Shown here: in pieces, positions 8,047 to 15,776 of the stretch | Position numbering within the stretch: the first letter of the stretch is position 1 | How the letters are laid out: each line of letters starts with the position of its first letter | Assembly (NCBI GenBank): GCA_028696165.1 | Contig: JAQVHQ010000008.1 | Span: 24,981 to 88,980, forward strand | Reading direction: 5' to 3' | DNA from: Lachnospiraceae bacterium | GTDB lineage: Bacteria > Bacillota > Clostridia > Lachnospirales > Lachnospiraceae | DNA: 64,000 nucleotides | Notes under the pieces: model-generated | The model's database searches: none | Told to the model about the DNA's origin: nothing | What the model saw: the letters and a program-made list of their open reading frames with translations, nothing else | Made by a program: the position numbers and the translations under genes

Positions 8047-8688
8047 ATGAGAATAAAAAACAGAGGCATCTCTATTGTGTGGAAAATCATAATTGTTATT
8101 TTGGAACTTATCGGGCTTCAGTTGGCGCTTAGACTTTTTACCGATAATGTGAACTGGAGTATGCTGAATTATTTTACTAATCTAAGTAATATTGCAGTTT
8201 TAATTTATTTTGCAGTCAGTGTAATTGCATTACTTAAGAACAAGGAAAAGGTTACGGTCTATCCGGCAGTGAAAGGAGCGGTCACTATGAGTATTACAGT
8301 GACTATGCTGGTGGCATATTTCCTCTTGGGCGGATTTAATATGGGAGGGAGTTCCTCGTTGACATTGATTTTGCTGCATGATGTATGTCCGCTGATGGTT
8401 TTGCTGGATTGGATTTTATTTGATGAAAAGGGGCTGTTGACTGGAAAATTTCCGCTTCAGGGTGTTGCGGCACCGCTGCTATACTTTGTGTATGCCATGA
8501 TAGCGGCTAATATTGGAGACGGTATAGGACATGGAAGCAGCAGGTATCCTTATCCATTCATAGATGTAGATGTATTGGGACTGCCAAAAGTTTTACTGAT
8601 TGTTATCGGTCTGGTGGCGTTTTTTCTGGCATTGGGGTTTGGATTCTATCGGTTGGACAGATTTTTACATAGACGGGAAAAGAGATAA
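8047..8688 (+). CDS. Pr6Pr family integral membrane protein
   Basis: This 213-residue protein has six predicted membrane helices. It resembles the Pr6Pr/FAR-17a-like family in its LNYFTNLSNIAVLIYF segment near residue 38, the LLHDVCPLMVLLDWILFD segment near residue 115 and the YPYPFIDVDVLG loop near residue 175. No enzymatic role is established. It follows the DUF218 gene by 3 bp and is followed by a TIM-barrel isomerase-like gene after 6 bp. Confidence 0.75.
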   Translation: MRIKNRGISIVWKIIIVILELIGLQLALRLFTDNVNWSMLNYFTNLSNIAVLIYFAVSVIALLKNKEKVTVYPAVKGAVTMSITVTMLVAYFLLGGFNMGGSSSLTLILLHDVCPLMVLLDWILFDEKGLLTGKFPLQGVAAPLLYFVYAMIAANIGDGIGHGSSRYPYPFIDVDVLGLPKVLLIVIGLVAFFLALGFGFYRLDRFLHRREKR

Positions 8689-8694
8689 TACATT

Positions 8695-9459
8695 ATGATA
8701 TATATAAGTCATTTATTAGAGGACTGTGAGATGAAGGACATAATAGAAAAGACAGGCGCAGGCTTGGAAAGTATTGAATTTTCTATTGCGGAGAACCTGG
8801 ATTCTTTGTCTGAAAAACTTCGGGCCTATAAAGTTCGTCTGAACAATCTTGGAAAACCCGAACTGACTATGCATGGACCATTTCTGGATATCAATCCGGT
8901 GGCTTATGACAGGGAAATTCGGAAAATCACCATGCTTCGTTATGCACAGTCTTATGAGGCGGCCCGAGAACTGGAAGCAAAGAAAATCGTATATCATACT
9001 TGTCTTGATCCGGATGTGTATCTGCTTACCGGATGGGCAGATCGTATGGTGGATTTTATGCAGGAATTTTTGGAAGAACGTCGTGATATTGAAGTGGTTA
9101 TGGAAAATGTATATGATCTGGAATGGACGCCGATTTTAGATGTGGCTCAAAAGCTGTCCTATGAAAATTTTAGACTATGCCTGGATATGGGGCATGCCCA
9201 TCGGTTTTCAACAATACCGGTATCAGAATGGGCGGAAAATTTAAAAAAATATATATCGCATATTCATGTGCACGATAATCTTCGGGATTGGGACAACCAT
9301 TTGGCTCTTGGTAATGGTAGTATTCCTTTAGAGGAAGTATTTGCTTGCCTGCGAAGGCAGAAGAATATCACTTATACCATTGAGTGCAATACAAAGGAGG
9401 ACGTGTTATTATCGTACCAGAGACTACAGAAACTATTGGCAGTTTCTGGCTGTCAGTAG
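8695..9459 (+). CDS. Sugar phosphate isomerase/epimerase-like TIM-barrel protein (AP endonuclease family 2)
   Basis: The 254-residue protein has the xylose-isomerase-like barrel of the AP_endonuc_2 superfamily: LTMHGPFLDINP near 58-69, KKIVYHTC near 100, a VVMENVYDLEW strand near 138, FRLCLDMGHAHRF near 158, ISHIHVHDNLRDWDNHLALGNG near 184-205 (key residues H, H and D) and TIECN near the end. These His, Glu and Asp residues are metal ligands in the family. Substrate is unknown. It is the last gene of the plus-strand run and is followed by a terminator at 9508. Confidence 0.82.
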   Translation: MIYISHLLEDCEMKDIIEKTGAGLESIEFSIAENLDSLSEKLRAYKVRLNNLGKPELTMHGPFLDINPVAYDREIRKITMLRYAQSYEAARELEAKKIVYHTCLDPDVYLLTGWADRMVDFMQEFLEERRDIEVVMENVYDLEWTPILDVAQKLSYENFRLCLDMGHAHRFSTIPVSEWAENLKKYISHIHVHDNLRDWDNHLALGNGSIPLEEVFACLRRQKNITYTIECNTKEDVLLSYQRLQKLLAVSGCQ

Positions 9460-9507
9460 GGATATGCCGAGTGTACTTGAAATAGATAAATTAAAAGCTA
9501 AATATGT

Positions 9508-9547
9508 AAGCTGTCTGCATTTGAAAAAATGTTCAGACAGCTTTTTT
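9508..9547 (+). terminator. Rho-independent terminator
   Basis: AAGCTGTCTG (9508-9517) pairs with CAGACAGCTT (9534-9543), followed by a run of T. The rest of the 9460-9778 gap holds only a probable promoter. Confidence 0.85.
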
Positions 9548-9702
9548 GCGGTGTGCAAGCATGGCGGAGGTATAAGAAAATCTTGTGAAAAAACGATAAA
9601 AAGATGGAAAAAATACACAAAGAAAGTGAGAATAAATATAAAAAATAGTGCACATCGACAGATTGCTGATTCTCAAGAACAGAATATCGCCATTTTGCAG
9701 AA

Positions 9703-9731
9703 TTGTATTTAGATAATTCGATACTTATAAT
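9703..9731 (+). promoter_or_regulatory. Probable promoter of the UroD-family/MFS operon
   Basis: TTGTAT (9703-9708) and TATAAT (9726-9731) are separated by 17 bp; the start codon is 47 bp downstream. Confidence 0.6.
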
Positions 9732-9778
9732 GAAGTTATGAGAAAACATAGGGAATAAACTATAGGAGGGTGAGTAAC

Positions 9779-10783
9779 ATGTTAACGAAAAAACAGAACT
9801 TATTAGAAACTATCCATCATGGCAAACCGGATCGGTTTGTAAATCAGTATGAACCATTTCAGATGGTCTACGGAACACCTTATACAGCAGGATATCCGAT
9901 GGCTACAAAGGGTGGTCCCAATGTAGTAAATGCCTGGGGAGTAACGATTTCATTCCCCGATGGCATGCCAGGACCATTCCCGGTACATGACGCTGAACAT
10001 ATCGTATGTAAAGACGTTGCAGACTGGAAGAAATATGTAAAAGCTCCAAATGTTATTTATACACCGGAAGAGTGGGCTCCATTTGTAGCTGAAGCGAATA
10101 AGATTGACCGCGATGAGTATTTTGTAACTCCGTTTGTGGCACCAGGTGTATTCGAACAGTGTCATTATCTGCTGGAGATTCAGAATTGTCTCATGGACTT
10201 TTATATGGAACCGGAAGCTATGCATGAACTGGTAGATTACATCACAGATTGGGAAGTTCAGTATGCTCATGAAGTATGTAAATATATCAAACCGGATGCA
10301 CTGTTCCATCATGATGACTGGGGAAGCGGAAGCAATTCCTTTATTTCACCGGAAATGTTCCAGGAATATTTTGTACCCGCTTATCAGAAAATCTATGGCG
10401 CTTATCGTGAAGGCGGAGTAGAAGTAATCGTGCATCATTCAGATTCTTATGCTGCAAACCTGGTACCAGCTATGATTGATATCGGAATTGATATCTGGCA
10501 GGGTGTTATGACTTCCAATAAAATTGATGAATTGATTCCTAAATATGGCGACAAGATTACCTTTATGGGTGGAATTGACAGTGCTACTATTGATAGACCT
10601 GACTGGTCTAAAGAAGTGATTGCATCGGAAGCAAAACGTGCTACAGAACAATACGGAAGAAAATCATTTATTCCATGTAATAGTATGGGTGGTCCGGAAA
10701 GTATCTATCCGGGAGTTTATGACTATCTGACAGAAGAATTAGAGAAGATAAATCAAAAAATCTTAGCAGAAGGAACATTCTAG
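9779..10783 (+). CDS. Uroporphyrinogen decarboxylase family protein (corrinoid methyltransferase-type), copy 1
   Basis: The 334-residue protein has the UroD/MtaA-CmuA barrel: ETIHHGKPDRF near the start, FVTPFVAPGVFEQCHYLLEI in the middle, HHDDWGSGSNSF, EYFVPAYQKIY, VEVIVHHSDSYAANLVP and FMGGIDSATID. In anaerobes such non-heme-pathway members usually transfer methyl groups between corrinoid proteins and other acceptors; no heme genes are nearby. The classic His-x-Cys zinc motif of MtaA/MtbA is not obvious (HHSDS instead), so the acceptor is unclear. The ATG at 9779 follows AGGAGG by 9 bp. It is cotranscribed with an MFS permease. A second UroD-family gene lies at 37258 on the minus strand. Confidence 0.85.
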   Translation: MLTKKQNLLETIHHGKPDRFVNQYEPFQMVYGTPYTAGYPMATKGGPNVVNAWGVTISFPDGMPGPFPVHDAEHIVCKDVADWKKYVKAPNVIYTPEEWAPFVAEANKIDRDEYFVTPFVAPGVFEQCHYLLEIQNCLMDFYMEPEAMHELVDYITDWEVQYAHEVCKYIKPDALFHHDDWGSGSNSFISPEMFQEYFVPAYQKIYGAYREGGVEVIVHHSDSYAANLVPAMIDIGIDIWQGVMTSNKIDELIPKYGDKITFMGGIDSATIDRPDWSKEVIASEAKRATEQYGRKSFIPCNSMGGPESIYPGVYDYLTEELEKINQKILAEGTF

Positions 10784-10809
10784 GTTTCTAAAGAATTTGG
10801 GGGAAAACT

Positions 10810-12186
10810 ATGGGAGAAGAGAAAACTGCAAAAAAAGTAAGCTCTACGCAAAAACGATTTTTTGGTATTGGTGATTTTGGATTTACCTTAATGTCCAACA
10901 TCGATACCTTCTATGCTACATATTTCTTTACCAATATTGCAAAATTTTCATTGGGAATTGTAACGACAATCACTACCATCTCAGCAATTGTAGATGCGAT
11001 TTTATCCTGTCTCTATGGAGCGTGGATGAACAAGATTAAACCTAAAAAATGGGGACGTTATCGTTCCTGGCTGATTTTGACACCGTGGATGGTTCCATTT
11101 CTTTATGCGCTGCAGTTCTTTAAGATTAATAATGGAATCGGCGGCATTATAGTTATGACCGTGGCCATGATCACCAGCCGTATCGCATGGAATATTCCTT
11201 ATATTGCGAACATTTCCATGATTAATGTAGCTGGTAAGACTACAGAAGACAGAATGGCTCTTTCTTCTACACGTATGGTCTGGACATCTTTAGGAAGCGT
11301 AATTTATTCTTATGCAGGTCCAATCGTAGTCGCTTTATTTGCAAATATGCTGGGTGAATCCAATGCATACGCTGCAACCGCATTTGTATTTGCAGCTTTG
11401 ATGGCAGCAGGATATTTTGCTCATTTTAAAATGTTTACCGGATATGAGGAAACCGGTGAGGAAGAACTTGCGAGACTTCAGAAGGAAGCAGCAGCAAGAG
11501 CAGAAGATAAGAAACAGCAGAAAGTCAGTGCATGGGCAGCCATTCGCTGTAATCCTCATCTTATTGGATTGATTTTTTCCAGCACAACCAAATACATGGT
11601 ATTATTCCTGGTAAATGGTATTGCTGTATATTACTTTACTTATATCAGTCACAATCCGGCACTGTTGGCAACCTTTGTATTGATTACAAATTTGCTTGGT
11701 GTAGTAGCATCTTATGTATCAAAATATGTGGTTGCAAAATTATCTGCCAAGAGTACTATCGTGTATGGTTATCTGGTTATGGCAGTTGGTATGATTATTG
11801 CTTTTTTGATTTATCAAAATACCTGGGGCGTTATTGCTCTTATGTGTCTGGTAGTATTTGCTATGACACTTACGAATGCATGTGAACCGGAGCTCTTTGC
11901 AAATTGTGCTGGATATAGTTCAGCTAAGACGGGATATGATACTACTGGTACTGTTATGGGACTTTTGACTGTTCCTGTTAAGGTTGGTATTGTTATGCGA
12001 GGTATCCTGATTGGTGCCGCACTTGCTATTGGTGGATTTTCTGCTGATATTGATCCGGCTACGGCTAGTGAAGCTGTTCAGAGAGGTATTTGTATTGGGT
12101 TTATGATTATTCCGGCGGTGGTTATCTTTGTGGGGGCTATGGTGCTGCTGTTTGGATACCGGCTGGATAGAGAGAATGTGGGTTAA
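10810..12186 (+). CDS. MFS transporter, GPH (glycoside-pentoside-hexuronide:cation symporter)-like
   Basis: The 458-residue protein has 12 predicted membrane helices and MelB/GPH-like features: FGIGDFGFTLMSN at the N-terminus, KPKKWGRYRSWLI in the loop after helix 2, ISRIAWNIPYIANISM-type sequence near helix 4, and a charged central loop rich in EEELARLQKEAAARAEDKKQQ (positions about 218-239). Substrate cannot be read from sequence; pairing with the UroD-family protein suggests import of a methylated compound. Codons toward the 3' end become G/T-rich, entering compositional island 2. A long palindrome starts 33 bp after the stop. Confidence 0.85.
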   Translation: MGEEKTAKKVSSTQKRFFGIGDFGFTLMSNIDTFYATYFFTNIAKFSLGIVTTITTISAIVDAILSCLYGAWMNKIKPKKWGRYRSWLILTPWMVPFLYALQFFKINNGIGGIIVMTVAMITSRIAWNIPYIANISMINVAGKTTEDRMALSSTRMVWTSLGSVIYSYAGPIVVALFANMLGESNAYAATAFVFAALMAAGYFAHFKMFTGYEETGEEELARLQKEAAARAEDKKQQKVSAWAAIRCNPHLIGLIFSSTTKYMVLFLVNGIAVYYFTYISHNPALLATFVLITNLLGVVASYVSKYVVAKLSAKSTIVYGYLVMAVGMIIAFLIYQNTWGVIALMCLVVFAMTLTNACEPELFANCAGYSSAKTGYDTTGTVMGLLTVPVKVGIVMRGILIGAALAIGGFSADIDPATASEAVQRGICIGFMIIPAVVIFVGAMVLLFGYRLDRENVG

Positions 12187-12219
12187 TGGTAATTGAGGTT
12201 TAGGTGGTTGCGGGGGGAC

Positions 12220-12403
12220 GCGGCTGCGCAAAAGGAGATATGATACAGGAACGTGGGTAACGCTTTGGTGAACTATCTGTTAACTGCGACTAAGATGCTC
12301 GGGGTGTGACCCTCGCACCTAAGTCTTAGTAAACAGAGGATTTCACCAAAGCTAAGGACACCCACTGATTGTTCCTGTATCAGATCTCCTTTTGCGCAGC
12401 CGC
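12220..12403. repeat. Long imperfect palindrome 2
   Basis: Outer arms GCGGCTGCGCAAAAGGAGAT... (12220-12252) and its complement (12371-12403) differ at one position. Pairing continues inward as GTGGGT/ACCCAC, then CTTTGGTGAA/TTTCACCAAAG, then CTGTTAACT...ACTAAGA with TCTTAGTAAACAG, with small bulges, to a loop near 12300. The total is 184 bp. It follows the MFS stop codon, has no U-tract and no reading frame, and shares architecture but not sequence with the palindromes at 921-1231 and 63878-64000. Confidence 0.88.
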
Positions 12404-12730
12404 TACGCGTTGGCAGGGACTGGGGATCAATTACGATTAACTGTGGGAAGAGGGGAAAAGATAAAAGATTAAAATATAGAGTTTGTTGTGGCTGTGAAGG
12501 CGCGTGCCGGGGCGGCACGGGGATTGTGGTGAGACGGGAGGTTAGGGGCTGAGTTTGTGGGTGGGGAGTTGATGTAGTGTGTGGGGAGTTGTTGTAGTGT
12601 GTGTGGATGGATAATGTGTGGGTGGGTGTGTTTTGGATACTTTGAGGTTTTGGGGTGTTTGATAAGATTTTTGGGGCGAGGATGAAGTTGGGGGCTTTAT
12701 CCTCGCTTGTTTTGTGTTAAAATAGAATGA

Positions 12731-12810
12731 GTTGTTGAGTTGTTGAGTTGTTGAGTTGTTGAGTTGTTGAGTTGTTGAGTTGTTGAGTTGTTGAGTTGTT
12801 GAGTTGTTGA
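12731..12810. repeat. Ten exact copies of the octamer GTTGTTGA
   Basis: The 80 bp from 12731 to 12810 are ten uninterrupted copies of GTTGTTGA directly upstream of the regulator gene. Exact short tandem repeats of this kind change copy number by slipped-strand mispairing, and eight is not a multiple of three. The array is outside the most likely coding frame (a TGA occurs in that frame at 12808), so it would alter promoter or leader spacing rather than the protein. Confidence 0.93.
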
Positions 12811-12909
12811 GCTATATTGGAATTGGGGTATGTTGCGTTTTGCAGTTGGTATGGCTTGATGTACTTGAAATATATGAGTTATGATGATTTGGGAAAGTTG
12901 GGGTGTGGG

Positions 12910-14529
12910 ATGGAGAAGCGGTGGAAGCATTTGGTGAATCTTTCTATTATTTTTGAGAAGATGGTGGAGAGGGGATTTTCTGTTCGGATGAATTGGGGGG
13001 AGAATTCTGGGGTTAATCTTCAGGGGCTTAAGGGGATGAAGTTTTATGAGGATGGTCAGGATGTGGATCCGGAGTTTCTTTTGATTTGTCAGAGGGAGAG
13101 GGTTTCTGAATTGCCTGCGGCGGGGTGTTTGCTTTTGTTGGGGGATTGGAGTTGCCTGGTGGGTGCTGATGGGGTTAAGAGGGATGATTTTTGTAGTGAG
13201 AATGAGGTGGGTGGATCTGTTTTTGATGAAATGAAGGGGTCTTTGGCGGAGTTTATTTGGGTGGCTGAGGATTTGGATTTTTATGTGGTTTGGAATTTTT
13301 TGACGGATTTGTTTGTTCGGTATCGGGAGTGGGAGAAGGAGCTGGATGACATTTTGCAGGGGGAGTGTGATCTGAACGATATTTGTCAGTCGGGGCTTAG
13401 TCATTTTCAGAAGGTGCTTTTTGTGCATGATGAGTATTATTATATATTGGCTTGTCCGGAGTATGAGCCGGGGCGGACGAAGTTTGATTATAATTCTAAT
13501 ATTGGACATTATATGCAGGACAGTGAGACTTTGGCACATTTTCAGACGAGTGCGGCTTATCAGGAGACTTTAAAAACTGTGGGCGGTCAGTGTTGGGACA
13601 GTGATTTTAATGATGAGGTTTGTCTGTATGCTAATATCTGGATTGAGGATTCTTATAAGGGACGGGTGATTATTCTGGAGACGAATCCGTCGCCGGGGAA
13701 ACTTAGAGAGGTGACTTTTTTTGGAGACGTGATTAAACAGGCGATTTTGAATCGTTATGTATATCCTGGTGAAGATACGAATTCTATGCAGAGTATGCTG
13801 ATGAATGCGATTAATAATGTGGAATTAAAAGCGGAAGTGTTGGAGGAGAAGGCTGCAGAAGTAAATTGGAAGATGGATGATCAGTACATCTGTGGGAAAA
13901 TCGCTTTTGGGAAGGAAAAGATATCTCATTATATGATTTTTGGAATCTGTAATACGATTAGACAGCAGATTAAAGGCAGCTGCACCTGTTATCTGGAGGG
14001 GGCTATCTATGTGTTGATTAACCTGACTATTGGGAAAATGACTGAGCAGGAGCTTCGCATGCAGATGTCTTACATCATTCGGGAGGTATTGCTGCATGTG
14101 GGTGTCTCGAATGTATTTGAAAATCTTCTGGATTTGCCGATGCATATGCAGCAGGCTGAGATTGCTCTGTCTTATCCTATGGAGAAGAATTTTACCAGTT
14201 GGTATAATGAATTTAGTGAAGAGGTTCTGGATTACTGGCTGACTAAGGGGAAAGGGACTCTGCCCTGGAAGGGTATCATGGCAGATGGACTTCTCCGTAT
14301 CAAAGAGTATGATAGAAAAAACGGGACGGATTTGTATCAGACGTTAAAGGTTTATCTGATGTGTGAGAGAAACAGTACTTTGACGGCACAGACCCTGGCT
14401 ATTCACCGGAGTACCCTGCCCCATCGTATCGAGCGTATTAACAAGGTGACGGGAGTGAATCTGGATGATTATCTCTCCAGACTGTATCTTATGATGTCTT
14501 TTGCTGTGGAAGATTTGGGATTAGAGTAA
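12910..14529 (+). CDS. PucR/CdaR-type helix-turn-helix transcriptional regulator, copy 1
   Basis: The 539-residue protein ends in a PucR-type HTH: LKVYLMCERNSTLTAQTLAIHRSTLPHRIERIN (positions about 468-500, key residues TAQTLAIHRSTL), the form used by CdaR/PucR activators of catabolic genes. The N-terminal and central regions are divergent sensory segments shared with the paralogue at 38702-40288 (aligned around LKGMKFYEDG/LKGIRMYRVG). Start choice is uncertain: the frame is open from a TTG at 12817, with ATGs at 12859, 12874 and 12910; alignment to the paralogue favours 12910. The first half is heavily G/T-biased whereas the second half is ordinary. It may control the UroD/MFS genes or the following amino-acid genes. 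Confidence 0.8.
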   Translation: MEKRWKHLVNLSIIFEKMVERGFSVRMNWGENSGVNLQGLKGMKFYEDGQDVDPEFLLICQRERVSELPAAGCLLLLGDWSCLVGADGVKRDDFCSENEVGGSVFDEMKGSLAEFIWVAEDLDFYVVWNFLTDLFVRYREWEKELDDILQGECDLNDICQSGLSHFQKVLFVHDEYYYILACPEYEPGRTKFDYNSNIGHYMQDSETLAHFQTSAAYQETLKTVGGQCWDSDFNDEVCLYANIWIEDSYKGRVIILETNPSPGKLREVTFFGDVIKQAILNRYVYPGEDTNSMQSMLMNAINNVELKAEVLEEKAAEVNWKMDDQYICGKIAFGKEKISHYMIFGICNTIRQQIKGSCTCYLEGAIYVLINLTIGKMTEQELRMQMSYIIREVLLHVGVSNVFENLLDLPMHMQQAEIALSYPMEKNFTSWYNEFSEEVLDYWLTKGKGTLPWKGIMADGLLRIKEYDRKNGTDLYQTLKVYLMCERNSTLTAQTLAIHRSTLPHRIERINKVTGVNLDDYLSRLYLMMSFAVEDLGLE

Positions 14530-14662
14530 AATCGCAAGTCTGAAAGCAGAAGTATAGAGAAAAAAATTTAACATAAAAAATGAAATGATAAAGTTGAAGT
14601 GTAAAATATGAAAATAAAGTTATAAAAATATATCAAACACAAGACAGCAGGAGGAAAGAAAA

Positions 14663-15694
14663 ATGCAGCATTTTGACAGCGATTACATGGAAGGCGCTCA
14701 TGAGAAGATTATAGAGAGGTTGGTTCAGACTAATCGGGAGCAGACACCAGGGTATGGAAGTGACATGTATTGTGAGAGCGCAAAAGAAAAAATAAAGACA
14801 GCATGTAAAAATCCAGATGCAAAAGTCTATTTCTTAGTGGGTGGAACCCAGACGAATGTTACGGTTATTGATACGCTGCTTAAATCCTATGAGGGTGTGG
14901 TGGCAGCAAAATCAGGACATGTAGCTACACATGAAGCAGGTGCAATTGAGTTTGGCGGACATAAAGTTCTGGAACTGGAGGCACAGCAGGGAAAGTTGTC
15001 TGCAGAAACTGTAAAATCCTACATAGCAGGATATTATAAAGACGAAAATTATGAACACATGGTTGCGCCGGGAATGGTGTACATATCCCATCCTACAGAA
15101 TATGGAACGCTGTATACAAAAAGGGAACTGGAAGAACTGGCGAACGTGTGTCGGGAATATGAGATTCCGTTATATCTGGATGGTGCAAGATTAGGATATG
15201 GATTGGCCGCCAGTGATACGGATGTAGACCTGGAAACTTTATCAGAATGCTGCGATGTGTATTATATTGGTGGAACAAAAGTAGGAGCTTTATTTGGCGA
15301 GGCCGTTGTGGTAAATCATTATCAGGAATGTTTTCACCGCTTTTTAAGCATTATGAAACAGCATGGTGCGCTTATGGCAAAAGGAAGAATGCTGGGATTG
15401 CAGTTTGATACTTTATTTACAGATAATCTGTATCTTGATATAGCACGTCATGCGATTAAGATGGCTGAAAAATTGCGGAACGGATTAGAGAAGGCAGGCT
15501 GTCAGGTTTTTATTGATTCGCCTACCAATCAGCAGTTTGTAGTATTGGAAAATAAAAAAATGAAGGAATTATCTGAGCATGTTTCTTTCGGATTTTGGGA
15601 AAATTATGATGAGAACCATACAGTCGTGCGATTTGCAACCAGCTGGGCAACCAAAGAGGAAGATATCGATAAATTATTGGAATTGCTGGCTTAA
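14663..15694 (+). CDS. Low-specificity L-threonine aldolase-type PLP enzyme
   Basis: Threonine aldolases cleave beta-hydroxy amino acids to glycine and an aldehyde using PLP. The 343-residue protein has the fold-type I pattern: FDSDYMEGAHEKI at the start, TPGYGSD near 31, FLVGGTQTNV near 62, SGHVATHEAGAIEFGGHK near 90-107, PLYLDGARLGYGL near 171 and the Schiff-base lysine region YYIGGTKVGALFGEA near 195. AGGAGGAAAG lies upstream of the ATG. Substrate could be another beta-hydroxy amino acid. It precedes an aminopeptidase by 82 bp. Confidence 0.9.
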   Translation: MQHFDSDYMEGAHEKIIERLVQTNREQTPGYGSDMYCESAKEKIKTACKNPDAKVYFLVGGTQTNVTVIDTLLKSYEGVVAAKSGHVATHEAGAIEFGGHKVLELEAQQGKLSAETVKSYIAGYYKDENYEHMVAPGMVYISHPTEYGTLYTKRELEELANVCREYEIPLYLDGARLGYGLAASDTDVDLETLSECCDVYYIGGTKVGALFGEAVVVNHYQECFHRFLSIMKQHGALMAKGRMLGLQFDTLFTDNLYLDIARHAIKMAEKLRNGLEKAGCQVFIDSPTNQQFVVLENKKMKELSEHVSFGFWENYDENHTVVRFATSWATKEEDIDKLLELLA

Positions 15695-15706
15695 ATGACA
15701 AGAAAA

Positions 15707-15756
15707 CTTCCAGTGGATTACAGCGCAGCACAGTAAGTATGACAAGGCGTAGTTGA
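15707..15756 (+). repeat. Dispersed ~50-bp intergenic repeat, copy 1 (decayed)
   Basis: The sequence aligns along its whole length with 51543-51592 (shared blocks GGATT-CAG-GCA, CAGTAAGTA-G-CAAGGCGTA-TTGA). The copy at 51543 has an intact small hairpin, CAAGTACGCC/GGCGTACTTG; here the hairpin is degraded. Confidence 0.6.
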
Positions 15757-15776
15757 GATAGAAAGAAGACAAGACG

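Larger units (their letters stand above)
12050..13700. other. G+T-biased island 2 (approximate limits)
   Basis: Plus-strand G+T is extreme around this second palindrome: 104 of 120 bases at 12541-12660 and 49 of 60 at 13261-13320, within the regulator coding region. It fades by about 13800 and in the other direction inside the MFS gene. The gap 12404-12816 holds, besides this bias, only the octamer array. Confidence 0.65.

Noticed and set aside
9779..10783. Heme-pathway uroporphyrinogen decarboxylase (hemE)
   Set aside because: The protein lacks typical HemE N-terminal features and no heme genes are nearby; its neighbour is an MFS permease, so a methyltransferase-type role fits better.
12697..13539. 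Minus-strand protein rich in NNSTTQQL repeats
   Set aside because: It is an artefact of translating the octamer array and the antisense of the regulator gene; it has no ribosome-binding site or recognisable domain.
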